The position numbers and the translations under genes were made by a program. The notes below the pieces were generated by a model that was not told the DNA's origin, did no database searches, and saw only the letters and a list, made by a program, of their open reading frames with translations. A stretch of DNA of 20,924 nt from positions 1-20,924 of IMG/VR virus record IMGVR_UViG_3300042430_001185; one strand, given 5' to 3'. The DNA is from a virus. Positions 13,909-19,182 of this stretch are shown piece after piece. Every line of letters begins with the position of its first letter. The first letter of the stretch is position 1.

Positions 13909-14151
13909 ATGATACTATACCAAAAAACAGAAGATCCCCTCGTAATTGTCACAGACAGCAAAACAAAAGACGTGCAGACTAAAAAGCTAACTGGCATTTA
14001 TTTTCGGATCATTCCTCCCGCAAATGACCGTGTGAATTGGGTGTTGACCTGCTCTGAAATGCACGTTGACAGATGGGCAAGCGCAACAGATTCCACTATG
14101 ATTATCTCCGAGAATCTAAGAAAACAACTTGTCTCACTATTCTCATGCTGA
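13909..14151 (+). CDS. Hypothetical protein, 80 aa (possible 101-aa form starting in the ribozyme)
   Basis: Starts MILYQKTEDPLVIVTDS and ends LVSLFSC; soluble, mixed alpha/beta, no family recognised. The frame stays open upstream to ATG 13846, which overlaps the TGA of the 93-aa gene (TGATG) and lies inside the hammerhead core; that start would add 21 residues (MSPRQRMKHPTGC...). A third in-frame ATG at 13885-13887 is split by the predicted ribozyme cut between 13885 and 13886. On cleaved RNA only 13909 remains, with a 23-base leader, so I choose it. The end overlaps the next start by 7 bases. Confidence 0.6.
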   Translation: MILYQKTEDPLVIVTDSKTKDVQTKKLTGIYFRIIPPANDRVNWVLTCSEMHVDRWASATDSTMIISENLRKQLVSLFSC

Positions 14152-14462
14152 TCGACAACAAAATCGCGTTGATACAATCTGTTGCTGATGTTATCGGGGT
14201 GAAACCTGAAGCCATCACTGGCAAGCGCAAACGGTATTCCGAGGCTCTTGCTAGGCAGCTCGTTATGACGCTCTGGAGTGAAGCTCACTCGCTCCAGGAC
14301 TCCGCCGAAATCGTAAATCGAAGCCATCACACGGCAGCATTTTACGCACGGAAAAAAACCTACGAAAAATTGCACTATTGCGAGAACCTGAAAGAGCAAA
14401 TGCGCAAGATCCTGCAAAGATATTCACAGATTATACTTGAACAAACCACAATTAACGAATAA
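14145..14462 (+). CDS. Stand-alone DnaA domain IV-like DNA-binding protein, 105 aa
   Basis: Residues about 5-72 follow the C-terminal origin-binding domain of DnaA: ADVIGVKPEAITGKRKR (basic loop), EALARQLVMTLWSEA (helix) and SAEIVNRSHHTAAFYARKK, in the place of the DnaA signature helix (GGRDHTTVLHA). The His-His-Thr replaces Asp-His-Thr. No AAA+ domain is attached, so it can bind DNA but not remodel the origin alone. ATG 14145 overlaps the previous stop by 7 bases (ATGCTGA); a longer form from 14073 would run inside the 80-aa gene. Likely roles: binding the phage's own origin or control region, or competing with host DnaA. Confidence 0.7.
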   Translation: MLIDNKIALIQSVADVIGVKPEAITGKRKRYSEALARQLVMTLWSEAHSLQDSAEIVNRSHHTAAFYARKKTYEKLHYCENLKEQMRKILQRYSQIILEQTTINE

Positions 14463-14470
14463 AAAACTCT

Positions 14471-14488
14471 TGTGCGGGAAATTCCGCA
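14471..14488 (+). other. Perfect hairpin between DnaA-like and ERF genes
   Basis: GTGCGG (14471-14476), loop GAAATT, CCGCAC (14483-14488). Six G/C-rich pairs, extendable by a G-T pair. Not followed by a T run, so not a classical terminator; followed by TATCACAACACC and the ERF start at 14509. It may be an RNA stability or processing element. Confidence 0.6.
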
Positions 14489-14508
14489 CTATCACAACAC
14501 CAAAATAA

Positions 14509-15087
14509 ATGAACCTAGAACACAGCACACCAGAATTGTTCACCGCACTCGCTAAAATGCAAGGTGAAGTAGAAAACGCTACAAAAGGGAGTCTTAACCC
14601 TCACTTTAAGAGCAAATATGCGGATCTCGCCGAGGTCTTGAACACCGTTCGCCCCGTCTTGGCGGCAAATGGCTTGTCAGTCATCCAATCGCCCTCGTTT
14701 GACGGTGGGATCTGTCACGTCACTACCACTATCGCGCATAGCGGGGGAGGTTACATCTTCGGCACTATGTCATGCGTCCCAGCAAAACAGGACGGGCAAG
14801 GCATCGGGGCAGCGACAACCTATCTGCGCCGTTACTCGCTGGCAGCGGTCTGTGGGGTAGCGCAGGAGGACGATGACGGGCAATCTGCCGCGCATAACAA
14901 GTCGGCAGTCTATCCGCTTATTTCAAGCGGTGAAGCTGCCAGAATTCGCGAGAACATCGAGGCTCTTGCTATCGACGAACCCGCATTCTTGAAACACTAC
15001 GGGGTCACGTCCGTGGCACAGCTAACCACTGACAAAATCGCCAGCATCGACAAAGCATTCGCAATCAAAGCCAAAGCAAAACCATGA
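14509..15087 (+). CDS. erf: ERF-family single-strand annealing protein
   Basis: Recombinase of the ERF superfamily, which anneals complementary single strands in phage recombination and genome circularisation. Seen: an N-terminal LAKMQGEVENATKGSLNPHF (about residues 14-33) leading into KSKYADLAEVLNTVRPVL, both typical ERF positions; the G.S.IQSP strand; and the signature GIGAATTYLRRYSLAAVCGV (about residues 98-117) followed by acidic QEDDDG. The 192-residue length suits a short ERF. The C-terminal 60 residues are probably the variable tail. Its TGA overlaps the ATG of the exonuclease gene (ATGA), so annealing protein and nuclease are made together, as in Red/RecET-type pairs. Start at 14509 follows an A/C-rich leader. 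Confidence 0.9.
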   Translation: MNLEHSTPELFTALAKMQGEVENATKGSLNPHFKSKYADLAEVLNTVRPVLAANGLSVIQSPSFDGGICHVTTTIAHSGGGYIFGTMSCVPAKQDGQGIGAATTYLRRYSLAAVCGVAQEDDDGQSAAHNKSAVYPLISSGEAARIRENIEALAIDEPAFLKHYGVTSVAQLTTDKIASIDKAFAIKAKAKP

Positions 15088-15890
15088 AAAACGCATCTAT
15101 TGAATACAACTTGGGCAGAGCGTATTACTCACGTTCAGCATCGCCGACGAACTTGTCAGGACCTGTCAGCAAGTCACTACTATGGGATTTTAATCAATCT
15201 CCTTACAAGTGGAGACACAGCACGGGCAAGGAATCGACCCGCGCTATGGATCTAGGCACGCTGATTCACGCAGCGATTCTAGAGCCAAACATTTCGCTGG
15301 ATGTCATCGCCGCAGTATCGCCATTCTCCGACTTCAGGACTAAAGCGGCCCAGGAGTGGAGGGATGACGCGCGAGCCATGGGCAAAATGATTGCTACTGA
15401 TGACGACATTCGTGCTGCATCGGGGTGTGAAGCGGTCTTTTCCGAAGACTATGCACAACGCTTTGCTGGTGGCTACAAATCCGAGGTGGCAGTTTTTGCC
15501 ACTATCGGGGCGACAGACATAAAAGGCATGATTGATCTTGTGCCTGACAATCTCGACCTGCTTGTGGATCTGAAAACGACTGCCAAAATCGGTAATCTGC
15601 GGAACATCACCAGCACTATCATCGACCGAGGTTACCACTGGCAAGCTGCCCTCTATCTCGACCTGTGGAATGCAGCAAGCGGTGAAAATCGCACTCGCTT
15701 TGTCATTTGCTTCATTGAGGTGACAGCACCGTATGAATCGGCATGGGTGGAAGTCTCGCCTGAGTTGATCGAAGCGGGGCGTGTAGGCTACATGAATGCA
15801 CTTGCGAAATGGCAATCATGCGTAGCTGTAGGCGTATGGCCTCGCCAGCATGAGGGGATTACCACTATCGAGAAACCTGCTTACCTATAA
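15084..15890 (+). CDS. RecE-like PD-(D/E)XK exonuclease
   Basis: 5'-to-3' exonuclease of the exonuclease VIII / PDDEXK_12 type, expected to supply single strands to the ERF protein. Motifs in the 268-residue protein: MDLGTLIHAAILEP (about residues 55-68, conserved G...H), KSEVAVFA (about 132-139, possible E), DIKGMIDLV (about 145-153, metal-binding D151), VDLKTT (161-166, the D/E-X-K pair) and YHWQAALYLDLW (about 184-195, the Q...Y motif IV). All catalytic positions look intact. ATG overlaps the ERF stop by four bases. Downstream comes an SSB-like small protein, completing a recombination cassette. Confidence 0.88.
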   Translation: MKNASIEYNLGRAYYSRSASPTNLSGPVSKSLLWDFNQSPYKWRHSTGKESTRAMDLGTLIHAAILEPNISLDVIAAVSPFSDFRTKAAQEWRDDARAMGKMIATDDDIRAASGCEAVFSEDYAQRFAGGYKSEVAVFATIGATDIKGMIDLVPDNLDLLVDLKTTAKIGNLRNITSTIIDRGYHWQAALYLDLWNAASGENRTRFVICFIEVTAPYESAWVEVSPELIEAGRVGYMNALAKWQSCVAVGVWPRQHEGITTIEKPAYL

Positions 15891-15905
15891 ACCAAAAAAG
15901 AGGGG

Positions 15906-15927
15906 GCGCGCATCTCACACCACGCGC
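15906..15927 (+). other. GCGCG/CGCGC hairpin before the SSB-like gene
   Basis: GCGCG (15906-15910) and CGCGC (15923-15927) with a 12-base loop, followed by TTTATATT and the ATG at 15936. It could be a weak terminator or attenuator between the nuclease and the SSB-like gene; five pairs with a long loop is modest support. Confidence 0.35.
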
Positions 15928-15935
15928 TTTATATT

Positions 15936-16163
15936 ATGAAGAAAAAATATGATGCAGTTGCCACCGTGGGCAAATACACGAAAGACGGAATAGAGAAAAA
16001 GCGTTATTTGACCGTAGGAGCGGTTTTTGAGAGCGACGAGGGTAAACTCACCCTAAAGCTGGAAGGAGTGCCTGTATCGCCCGACTGGAGCGGTTGGATC
16101 GCATTCTACGAGCCAAAGTTGGGTTACACTGGAACAACTGAGAACGACACACCTCCATTCTGA
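15936..16163 (+). CDS. Small SSB-like protein, 75 aa (putative)
   Basis: A 75-residue beta-rich protein (KKYDAVATVGKYTKDGIEKK, then YLTVGAVFES and KLTLKLEGVPV) of a type common in phages next to recombination genes. Its C-terminus NDTPPF resembles the acidic tip DDDIPF by which bacterial SSB proteins recruit partners, with a final Phe. It is much shorter than ordinary SSB (about 110 residues of OB fold), so either a minimal OB-like fold or an unrelated beta protein. Location right after the ERF and exonuclease genes supports a single-strand DNA role. The stop TGA shares a base with the next ATG (TGATG). Confidence 0.6.
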   Translation: MKKKYDAVATVGKYTKDGIEKKRYLTVGAVFESDEGKLTLKLEGVPVSPDWSGWIAFYEPKLGYTGTTENDTPPF

Positions 16164-16420
16164 TGAGCATCTTCGACGACACGCCGCTGGAAATCGGAAC
16201 GCAATACTACGATAAGGAAATCATCGGGTGGAATCCTGATGAGAGAAAATATCTAGTTGCTTGCCCACGCTTTCGCACGAAGGAGCTTTGGCTTTCTAAG
16301 GAGAAGGTAGATGCTGAATATGGGAATAGTCTCATGGCAGGAGTAGAGTGCCGCGAGTCGAAGCCAGGGAGCAGCTACAACACCCGATACTTCAGAAGTC
16401 GGGTAGATAGCCCAGAATGA
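16163..16420 (+). CDS. Hypothetical protein, 85 aa
   Basis: Starts MSIFDDTPLEIGTQYYDKEI and includes GWNPDERKYLVACPRFRTKEL (given in part: ERKYLVACPRF) and a C-terminal SYNTRYFRSRVDSPE. Soluble, mixed beta structure, no family recognised. One-base overlap with the preceding stop (TGATG) and four-base overlap with a following mini-frame (ATGA) place it firmly in the early operon. Confidence 0.62.
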   Translation: MSIFDDTPLEIGTQYYDKEIIGWNPDERKYLVACPRFRTKELWLSKEKVDAEYGNSLMAGVECRESKPGSSYNTRYFRSRVDSPE

Positions 16421-16467
16421 AAAATATCCTTGCCACCTCCATCCAATCGTGCAAACTGACCATATGA
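16417..16467 (+). CDS. Bridging mini-ORF, 16 aa
   Basis: MKNILATSIQSCKLTI. Its ATG overlaps the TGA of the 85-aa gene and its own TGA overlaps the ATG of the 65-aa gene, both as ATGA. There is no Shine-Dalgarno for the 65-aa gene, so ribosomes could reach it by stepping through this frame. The peptide itself may have no function. A second bridge with the same geometry lies at 19987-20022. Confidence 0.35.
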   Translation: MKNILATSIQSCKLTI

Positions 16468-16661
16468 AAACGCCAACGTATTCACCCGAAGAAGCAGAGA
16501 AGAACGGCTACAAGTCGATTACTACGCTTTATTTCTTCAATGATGAAGCAGATATGAAATATCTCTCTGCTGTGTTGGCTGACATGGCAAATGTTAAGCA
16601 TTGCCTGATAAAAACGCTCCGAGGAGTGGAGGTGGCAAGGCTTAAAACTGAGATCCTATGA
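16464..16661 (+). CDS. Hypothetical protein, 65 aa
   Basis: Starts MKTPTYSPEEAEKNGYKSIT, continues LYFFNDEADMKYLSAVLADM and ends RLKTEIL. Small soluble alpha/beta protein, no family named. A GTG at 16449 would add five residues; the ATG is preferred because it overlaps the stop of the preceding mini-frame. Its stop overlaps the start of the next gene (ATGA). Confidence 0.6.
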   Translation: MKTPTYSPEEAEKNGYKSITTLYFFNDEADMKYLSAVLADMANVKHCLIKTLRGVEVARLKTEIL

Positions 16662-16861
16662 ATCTATTCCCAGAATTGCCAGAGGAGGAATCACCCCGCC
16701 TGAAATGGATGAAAGCGAAGAACATCCACACGCTGAAAACCAAGGACAACAGATGGGTAGCATACAAAAGCGAGACACAGCACAATTTTACCCACGAGGA
16801 TGAGATTGACGCTGTTGTCGGTCTTGCTAAGAAGCTGAAAATCAAACTCTGGAAAGAATGA
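16658..16861 (+). CDS. Conserved small phage protein, 67 aa
   Basis: Starts MNLFPELPEEESPRLKWMKA, then DNRWVAYKSETQHNFTHEDE and a Lys-rich C-terminus (LAKKLKIKLWKE). The pattern P.L..EESPR..WM...I.T......W.AY..E is one I have seen in small phage proteins adjacent to replication genes, function unknown. Overlaps its upstream neighbour by 4 bases, and its TGA overlaps the ATG of a 40-codon frame. Confidence 0.65.
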   Translation: MNLFPELPEEESPRLKWMKAKNIHTLKTKDNRWVAYKSETQHNFTHEDEIDAVVGLAKKLKIKLWKE

Positions 16862-16980
16862 TTGACTCCGCGCCCGATTGTGCTAATCTTCTCCCGACAG
16901 TGCTAAGTGCGCGACTTTTGCGAACCAGACTTAGCCATTGCCACCGTCTGCTATTGTTGAAAGTTGACTCCATGTCATGA
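16858..16980 (+). CDS. Possible small protein, 40 aa (doubtful)
   Basis: MIDSAPDCANLLPTVLSA..., Leu/Arg-rich, ending LLLLKVDSMS. Support is limited to its ATGA overlap with the 67-aa gene. Against it: its DNA contains a 14-bp direct repeat (CCCGATTGTGCTAA at 16873-16886, CCCGACAGTGCTAA at 16893-16906), the left copy of a 22-bp inverted repeat, and a probable promoter, suggesting a regulatory stretch. Confidence 0.25.
   Translation: MIDSAPDCANLLPTVLSARLLRTRLSHCHRLLLLKVDSMS
16957..16978. repeat. Left copy of 22-bp perfect inverted repeat
   Basis: This 22-base sequence is the exact reverse complement of 19050-19071; identity stops abruptly on both sides. The core reads GTTGACTCCATGTCAT on the plus strand here and on the minus strand at the right copy. 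The two copies bound a 2.1-kb segment holding the only minus-strand genes of the right arm. Confidence 0.9.
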
Positions 16981-16991
16981 GATTGCAAAAT
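16964..16991 (+). promoter_or_regulatory. Possible promoter inside the inverted repeat
   Basis: TTGACT (16964-16969), 16-base spacer, CAAAAT (16986-16991). A transcript starting near 16998 would be only about 100 bases long, ending at the terminator at 17067-17095. Confidence 0.35.
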
Positions 16992-16997
16992 CCTAGG

Positions 16998-17096
16998 CAA
17001 TAAAGGACACATCTCATTTACCAGCGTAAAAGGAGATACGAACACGCTCAGGCGTTTTCAGCATGACCCCGTCAGCACCCACTGGCGGGGTTTTTG
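16998..17096 (+). ncRNA. Candidate small RNA (three hairpins ending in a terminator)
   Basis: Between the possible promoter and the terminator lie two further hairpins: ATCTC-A-TTTAC-CAGC-GTAAA-AG-GAGAT (arms 17011-17021 and 17026-17037) and ACGC-TCAG-GCGT (17044-17055). No reading frame of note is present. The arrangement fits a roughly 100-base regulatory RNA; it may instead be the structured 3' end of the early-operon message. Confidence 0.35.
17067..17095 (+). terminator. Rho-independent terminator of the early operon
   Basis: Stem CCCCGTCAG (17067-17075) with CTGGCGGGG (17082-17090), nine pairs including one G-T, loop CACCCA, then TTTTT. It would end transcripts of the early plus-strand operon. 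It overlaps the last codons of the convergent minus-strand gene (PASGC-stop). Confidence 0.88.
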
Positions 17097-17398
17097 TTTC
17101 TCAATTTATCCAGCTCGCAACGGACAAAGCTCAGGTCGTCCTCCAGCTGAGTGATCCGCTTAACCTGAGAGGCAATGACCTTTTGCGCTTGCTTGTCGGA
17201 AAACGGTCGTTTGCTTTTTGGTAATGATTCGACAAGGTGGTTGTATCGTTCTTGCCAGTTGATTTCCTCACTCATTTTTTTTGCTGGTTCTTTGTATAGC
17301 TTAAATTCTTTGTGCATCTCTTTGCAATGCTCTATAAGTTCCTTTTGCTCAAAATAGCGAGTAGAATGACTGATGATAGCATGTTGTTCTTCACTCAT
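17072..17398 (-). CDS. Coiled-coil hypothetical protein, 108 aa
   Basis: Starts MSEEQHAIISHSTRYFEQKE and is highly charged and helical, with a C-terminal heptad-like stretch (VKRITQLEDDLSFVRCELDK, about residues 79-98). A second MSEE at about residue 44 (MSEEINWQERYNHL) could be an internal start. The ATG at 17398 overlaps the end of the 104-aa gene as ATGAGTGA, so it is coupled; a start at 17485 would run 95 bases inside that gene and is rejected. Its last codons form the stem of the plus-strand terminator. Unknown function; one of two minus-strand genes in the segment bounded by inverted repeats. Confidence 0.62.
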   Translation of the reverse strand: MSEEQHAIISHSTRYFEQKELIEHCKEMHKEFKLYKEPAKKMSEEINWQERYNHLVESLPKSKRPFSDKQAQKVIASQVKRITQLEDDLSFVRCELDKLRNKNPASGC

Positions 17399-17705
17399 TT
17401 TCTTTCGTTGTTTGGTTGTTTTTAGTGTAATATGGTCGAACTTCTTTCTGCCATCGTTGTAAAAATGAATCCTCGCCATCGTCACAACTAACGAGCCAAT
17501 CGACCCGTTGAGCCATTTCAGCAGCTTGGCGTAAAGTATGCGCTGTTTCTCTGAATTTCTCGATCACTTCAGGCGGGTAATTTCTCCCGCGAGTATCGCC
17601 CCATTCATTTTTTGACTTGTCATTGTTCGATCCGATCAATTCGTCAATGTCCCTGGCAATGTCTTCAATTCTGTATTGTTGGTATTGGAAATGTCCTCCG
17701 CTCAT
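17391..17705 (-). CDS. Conserved phage/bacterial protein (MSGGHF... family), 104 aa
   Basis: Begins MSGGHFQYQQYRIEDIARDI and includes NYPPEVIEKFRETAHTLRQA (about residues 42-61) and AQRVDWLVSCDDGEDSFLQRW (given in part: AQRVDWLVSCDDGED, about 65-79). This N-terminus and the later VDWL.S.DDGE.SF..RW block are characteristic of a small family I recognise from phages and bacterial genomes, whose function is not known. Soluble, helical, acidic. Transcribed leftward from the region 17706-18183 with the 108-aa gene. Start leader AGAAAGAAAGAACGAT is purine-rich and may act as a weak ribosome site. Confidence 0.75.
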   Translation of the reverse strand: MSGGHFQYQQYRIEDIARDIDELIGSNNDKSKNEWGDTRGRNYPPEVIEKFRETAHTLRQAAEMAQRVDWLVSCDDGEDSFLQRWQKEVRPYYTKNNQTTKENE

Positions 17706-17993
17706 ATCGTTCTTTCTTTCTTCTGTATTCTGTCCTTTTTATTTCTGTACACAATTAGTCTCATAACCTCCCTAGAGCACACACGATGAGAAACAATATC
17801 TACCATGTGCTTTTATGATTCGGAAACCAGCCCCTTAGGAGTCAACCTCCTGCCACCTCTGCTTAGTCTCATGGTGACAACTCGTTAGCCCCTTTCGAGC
17901 GTTTCAAGCCTAGTGATGAGTGTGGAAGATTCACGTCTTCTCGCGGTGTCCTTTGTTTTGGTCTGTCTTCAGAATCGAACAGGGGCAAATGAA

Positions 17994-18077
17994 AAGCCCG
18001 TCCGAGATACGACCTTCGAACGGGCTTCCAATGCTATTTGAACACACAGCAAGAAATCTTTGTCAGGCGGTCGTATC
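17994..18077. ncRNA. Candidate structured RNA with pseudoknot
   Basis: AAGCCCGT (17994-18001) pairs with ACGGGCTT (18020-18027), eight perfect pairs. The 18-base loop contains GATACGACC (18006-18014), whose exact complement GGTCGTATC lies at 18069-18077, giving a 9-base loop-to-downstream pairing. The intervening 41 bases hold TGCT...AGCA. No T run follows, so it is not a terminator. Either strand could be the functional one; the plus strand would be the leader region of the 255-aa gene, though its best promoter lies downstream. Confidence 0.45.
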
Positions 18078-18143
18078 GCGCGAACGAGGGGAGAATAGAG
18101 CAAGTATGGGAAAACGCAAGAAATAATTTTGATGAGTTTTAAT

Positions 18144-18171
18144 TTGACGGATTTACTATGATGTCTAGTAT
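18144..18171 (+). promoter_or_regulatory. Promoter of the PAPS-reductase-like gene
   Basis: TTGACG (18144-18149), 16-base spacer, TAGTAT (18166-18171). Transcription would start about 6 bases before the ATG at 18184, leaving no room for a Shine-Dalgarno. Same near-leaderless geometry as the late promoter at 10609-10636. Confidence 0.5.
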
Positions 18172-18183
18172 CGCCGCGAACAC

Positions 18184-18951
18184 ATGACAGCAAACACCCC
18201 GAAAGACGGAGATACAATAGCAATATGGATCTCATGCGGAGCAGCCAGTGCAGCAGCAGCAATCCTTACCGTGAGTATGTATGGAGAGCGTTGCAATATA
18301 CGCTTGCTCAACAATCCAATCCAAGAAGAACATGAGGATAATCAGCGATTTGTTCGTGACCTATCCAAGTATTTAGGTCGTGAAATTGAGGTCGTTATAA
18401 ATCCAGATTTTCCATCATTCTCGATATTCGACGTTTTTGAAAAGCGTAAATTCGTGAGTAGCCCATACGGTGCGCCATGCACGGGTGAATTGAAGAAAAA
18501 AGCTAGGCAGCATTGGGAGAACAATAACCATGCAGACTGGCACGTCATCGGGTTTACGGCTGATGAAAAGCATCGGCATGAAAGATTCGTGAAAACTGAA
18601 AGAGATAATGTTTTGCCAATCTTAATTGACAGAGGAATGACGAAAGATGATTGCGGCAAGATGATGGTAGCTTTGGGATTAAAGATGACAATAGCTTACG
18701 AAATCGGAATGCCTAATGCCAACTGTATGGGGTGCGTAAAGTCATCAAGTCCTGCATACTGGCAACTCATCAAAAAGATTGCACCTGCTCAACACGAGAA
18801 AATGTGCGAGGTTACACGACGACTTGGGTGTAAACTTGTCAGGCTACACGGCAAGCGAATTTATTTGGATGAATTACCAGATGGCTCGTATGGGAAATTG
18901 AAGCAAATGGATCTCGACTGTGGATTTTTCTGCGAGGAGAAATGGAGATAA
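18184..18951 (+). CDS. PAPS-reductase-family (PP-loop) protein
   Basis: A 255-residue protein of the adenine nucleotide alpha hydrolase / phosphoadenosine phosphosulfate reductase family as it occurs in phages. Seen: a PP-loop variant ISCGAASAAAA (about residues 16-26; the standard form is SGGxDS), RLLNNPIQEEHEDNQRF, GAPCTGELKKKA (about 96-107), VIGFTADEKHRHERF (121-135), NCMGCVKSSS (180-189) and DCGFFCEEKW (245-254). Five conserved-looking Cys (99, 181, 184, 246, 250) could hold a metal or Fe-S cluster. Real substrates of phage members are mostly unknown; sulfur transfer to nucleic acid or nucleotide activation are possibilities, and sulfate assimilation is not implied. It has its own promoter and lies in the segment bounded by 22-bp repeats, consistent with a moron. 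Confidence 0.85.
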   Translation: MTANTPKDGDTIAIWISCGAASAAAAILTVSMYGERCNIRLLNNPIQEEHEDNQRFVRDLSKYLGREIEVVINPDFPSFSIFDVFEKRKFVSSPYGAPCTGELKKKARQHWENNNHADWHVIGFTADEKHRHERFVKTERDNVLPILIDRGMTKDDCGKMMVALGLKMTIAYEIGMPNANCMGCVKSSSPAYWQLIKKIAPAQHEKMCEVTRRLGCKLVRLHGKRIYLDELPDGSYGKLKQMDLDCGFFCEEKWR

Positions 18952-18964
18952 TTTTCAAGCGGTG

Positions 18965-19009
18965 AAAAAATATCTCCCAAGGTGCGCATCGTGGAGAGGC
19001 GTGGGAGAT
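18965..19009 (-). terminator. Probable minus-strand terminator behind the PAPS-reductase-like gene
   Basis: On the minus strand ATCTCCCA (19009-19002) pairs with TGGGAGAT (18979-18972), followed by A and TTTTTT (18970-18965). The 22-base loop is long. It would stop leftward transcripts from running antisense into the 255-aa gene. On the plus strand the hairpin lacks a T run. Confidence 0.55.
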
Positions 19010-19049
19010 CTGCTGTGATTGGATTCCCGCACCCGACCTAGCTTTCGCG

Positions 19050-19071
19050 ATGACATGGAGTCAACTTTCAA
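19050..19071. repeat. Right copy of 22-bp perfect inverted repeat
   Basis: Exact reverse complement of 16957-16978. It starts with ATGACATGG on the plus strand. The minus strand carries TTGACT but only a poor -10, so a promoter is less likely here than at the left copy. Confidence 0.9.
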
Positions 19072-19182
19072 TCGGGGCAGGAATCCCACCTACTACGCGC
19101 AATGCTGCGTTTCGCAAGTTCGCGAGAATAATACCAGAGAATCTGGCAAATTCAAGATCAAATATCGAGCGGGATCGGTATC

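Larger units (their letters stand above)
17706..18183. other. Divergent intergenic region rich in hairpins
   Basis: 478 bases between divergent genes. Besides the rightward promoter (18144-18171) it contains several inverted repeats: AGGAG-TCAAC-CTCCT (17837-17851), CTCG...CGAG (17881-17899), GAAGA...TCTTC (17927-17942, approximate), and the pseudoknot-capable element at 17994-18077. A 68-codon plus-strand frame (17920-18126) runs through these structures and has no family likeness. I see no tRNA or known riboswitch. Confidence 0.5.

Noticed and set aside
14073-14144. Upstream start at 14073 for the DnaA domain IV-like protein
   Set aside because: The extra 24 residues are an out-of-frame reading of the 80-aa gene; the family-like region begins after the ATG at 14145.
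17399-17485. Upstream start at 17485 for the 108-aa coiled-coil gene
   Set aside because: It would overlap the conserved 104-aa gene by 95 bases; the ATGAGTGA junction at 17398 is the usual geometry in this genome (also at 4048-4055).
17920-18126. 68-codon plus-strand frame
   Set aside because: It runs through perfect inverted repeats, has no start signal and no family likeness; structured non-coding sequence explains it better.
11031-18570. Other CTGATGA or near-CTGATGA occurrences as further hammerheads (for example 11033, 15398, 16227, 17911)
   Set aside because: None has a properly spaced GAAA with flanking stems, and 17911 reads GTGATGA, lacking the essential C. Only 12200 and 13839 are complete.
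17820-19110. tRNA-like motifs (TTCGATT on the minus strand near 17975; GGATTCCC/GGAATCCC near 19022 and 19080)
   Set aside because: The flanking bases do not form a T stem or acceptor stem, and no cloverleaf can be drawn.
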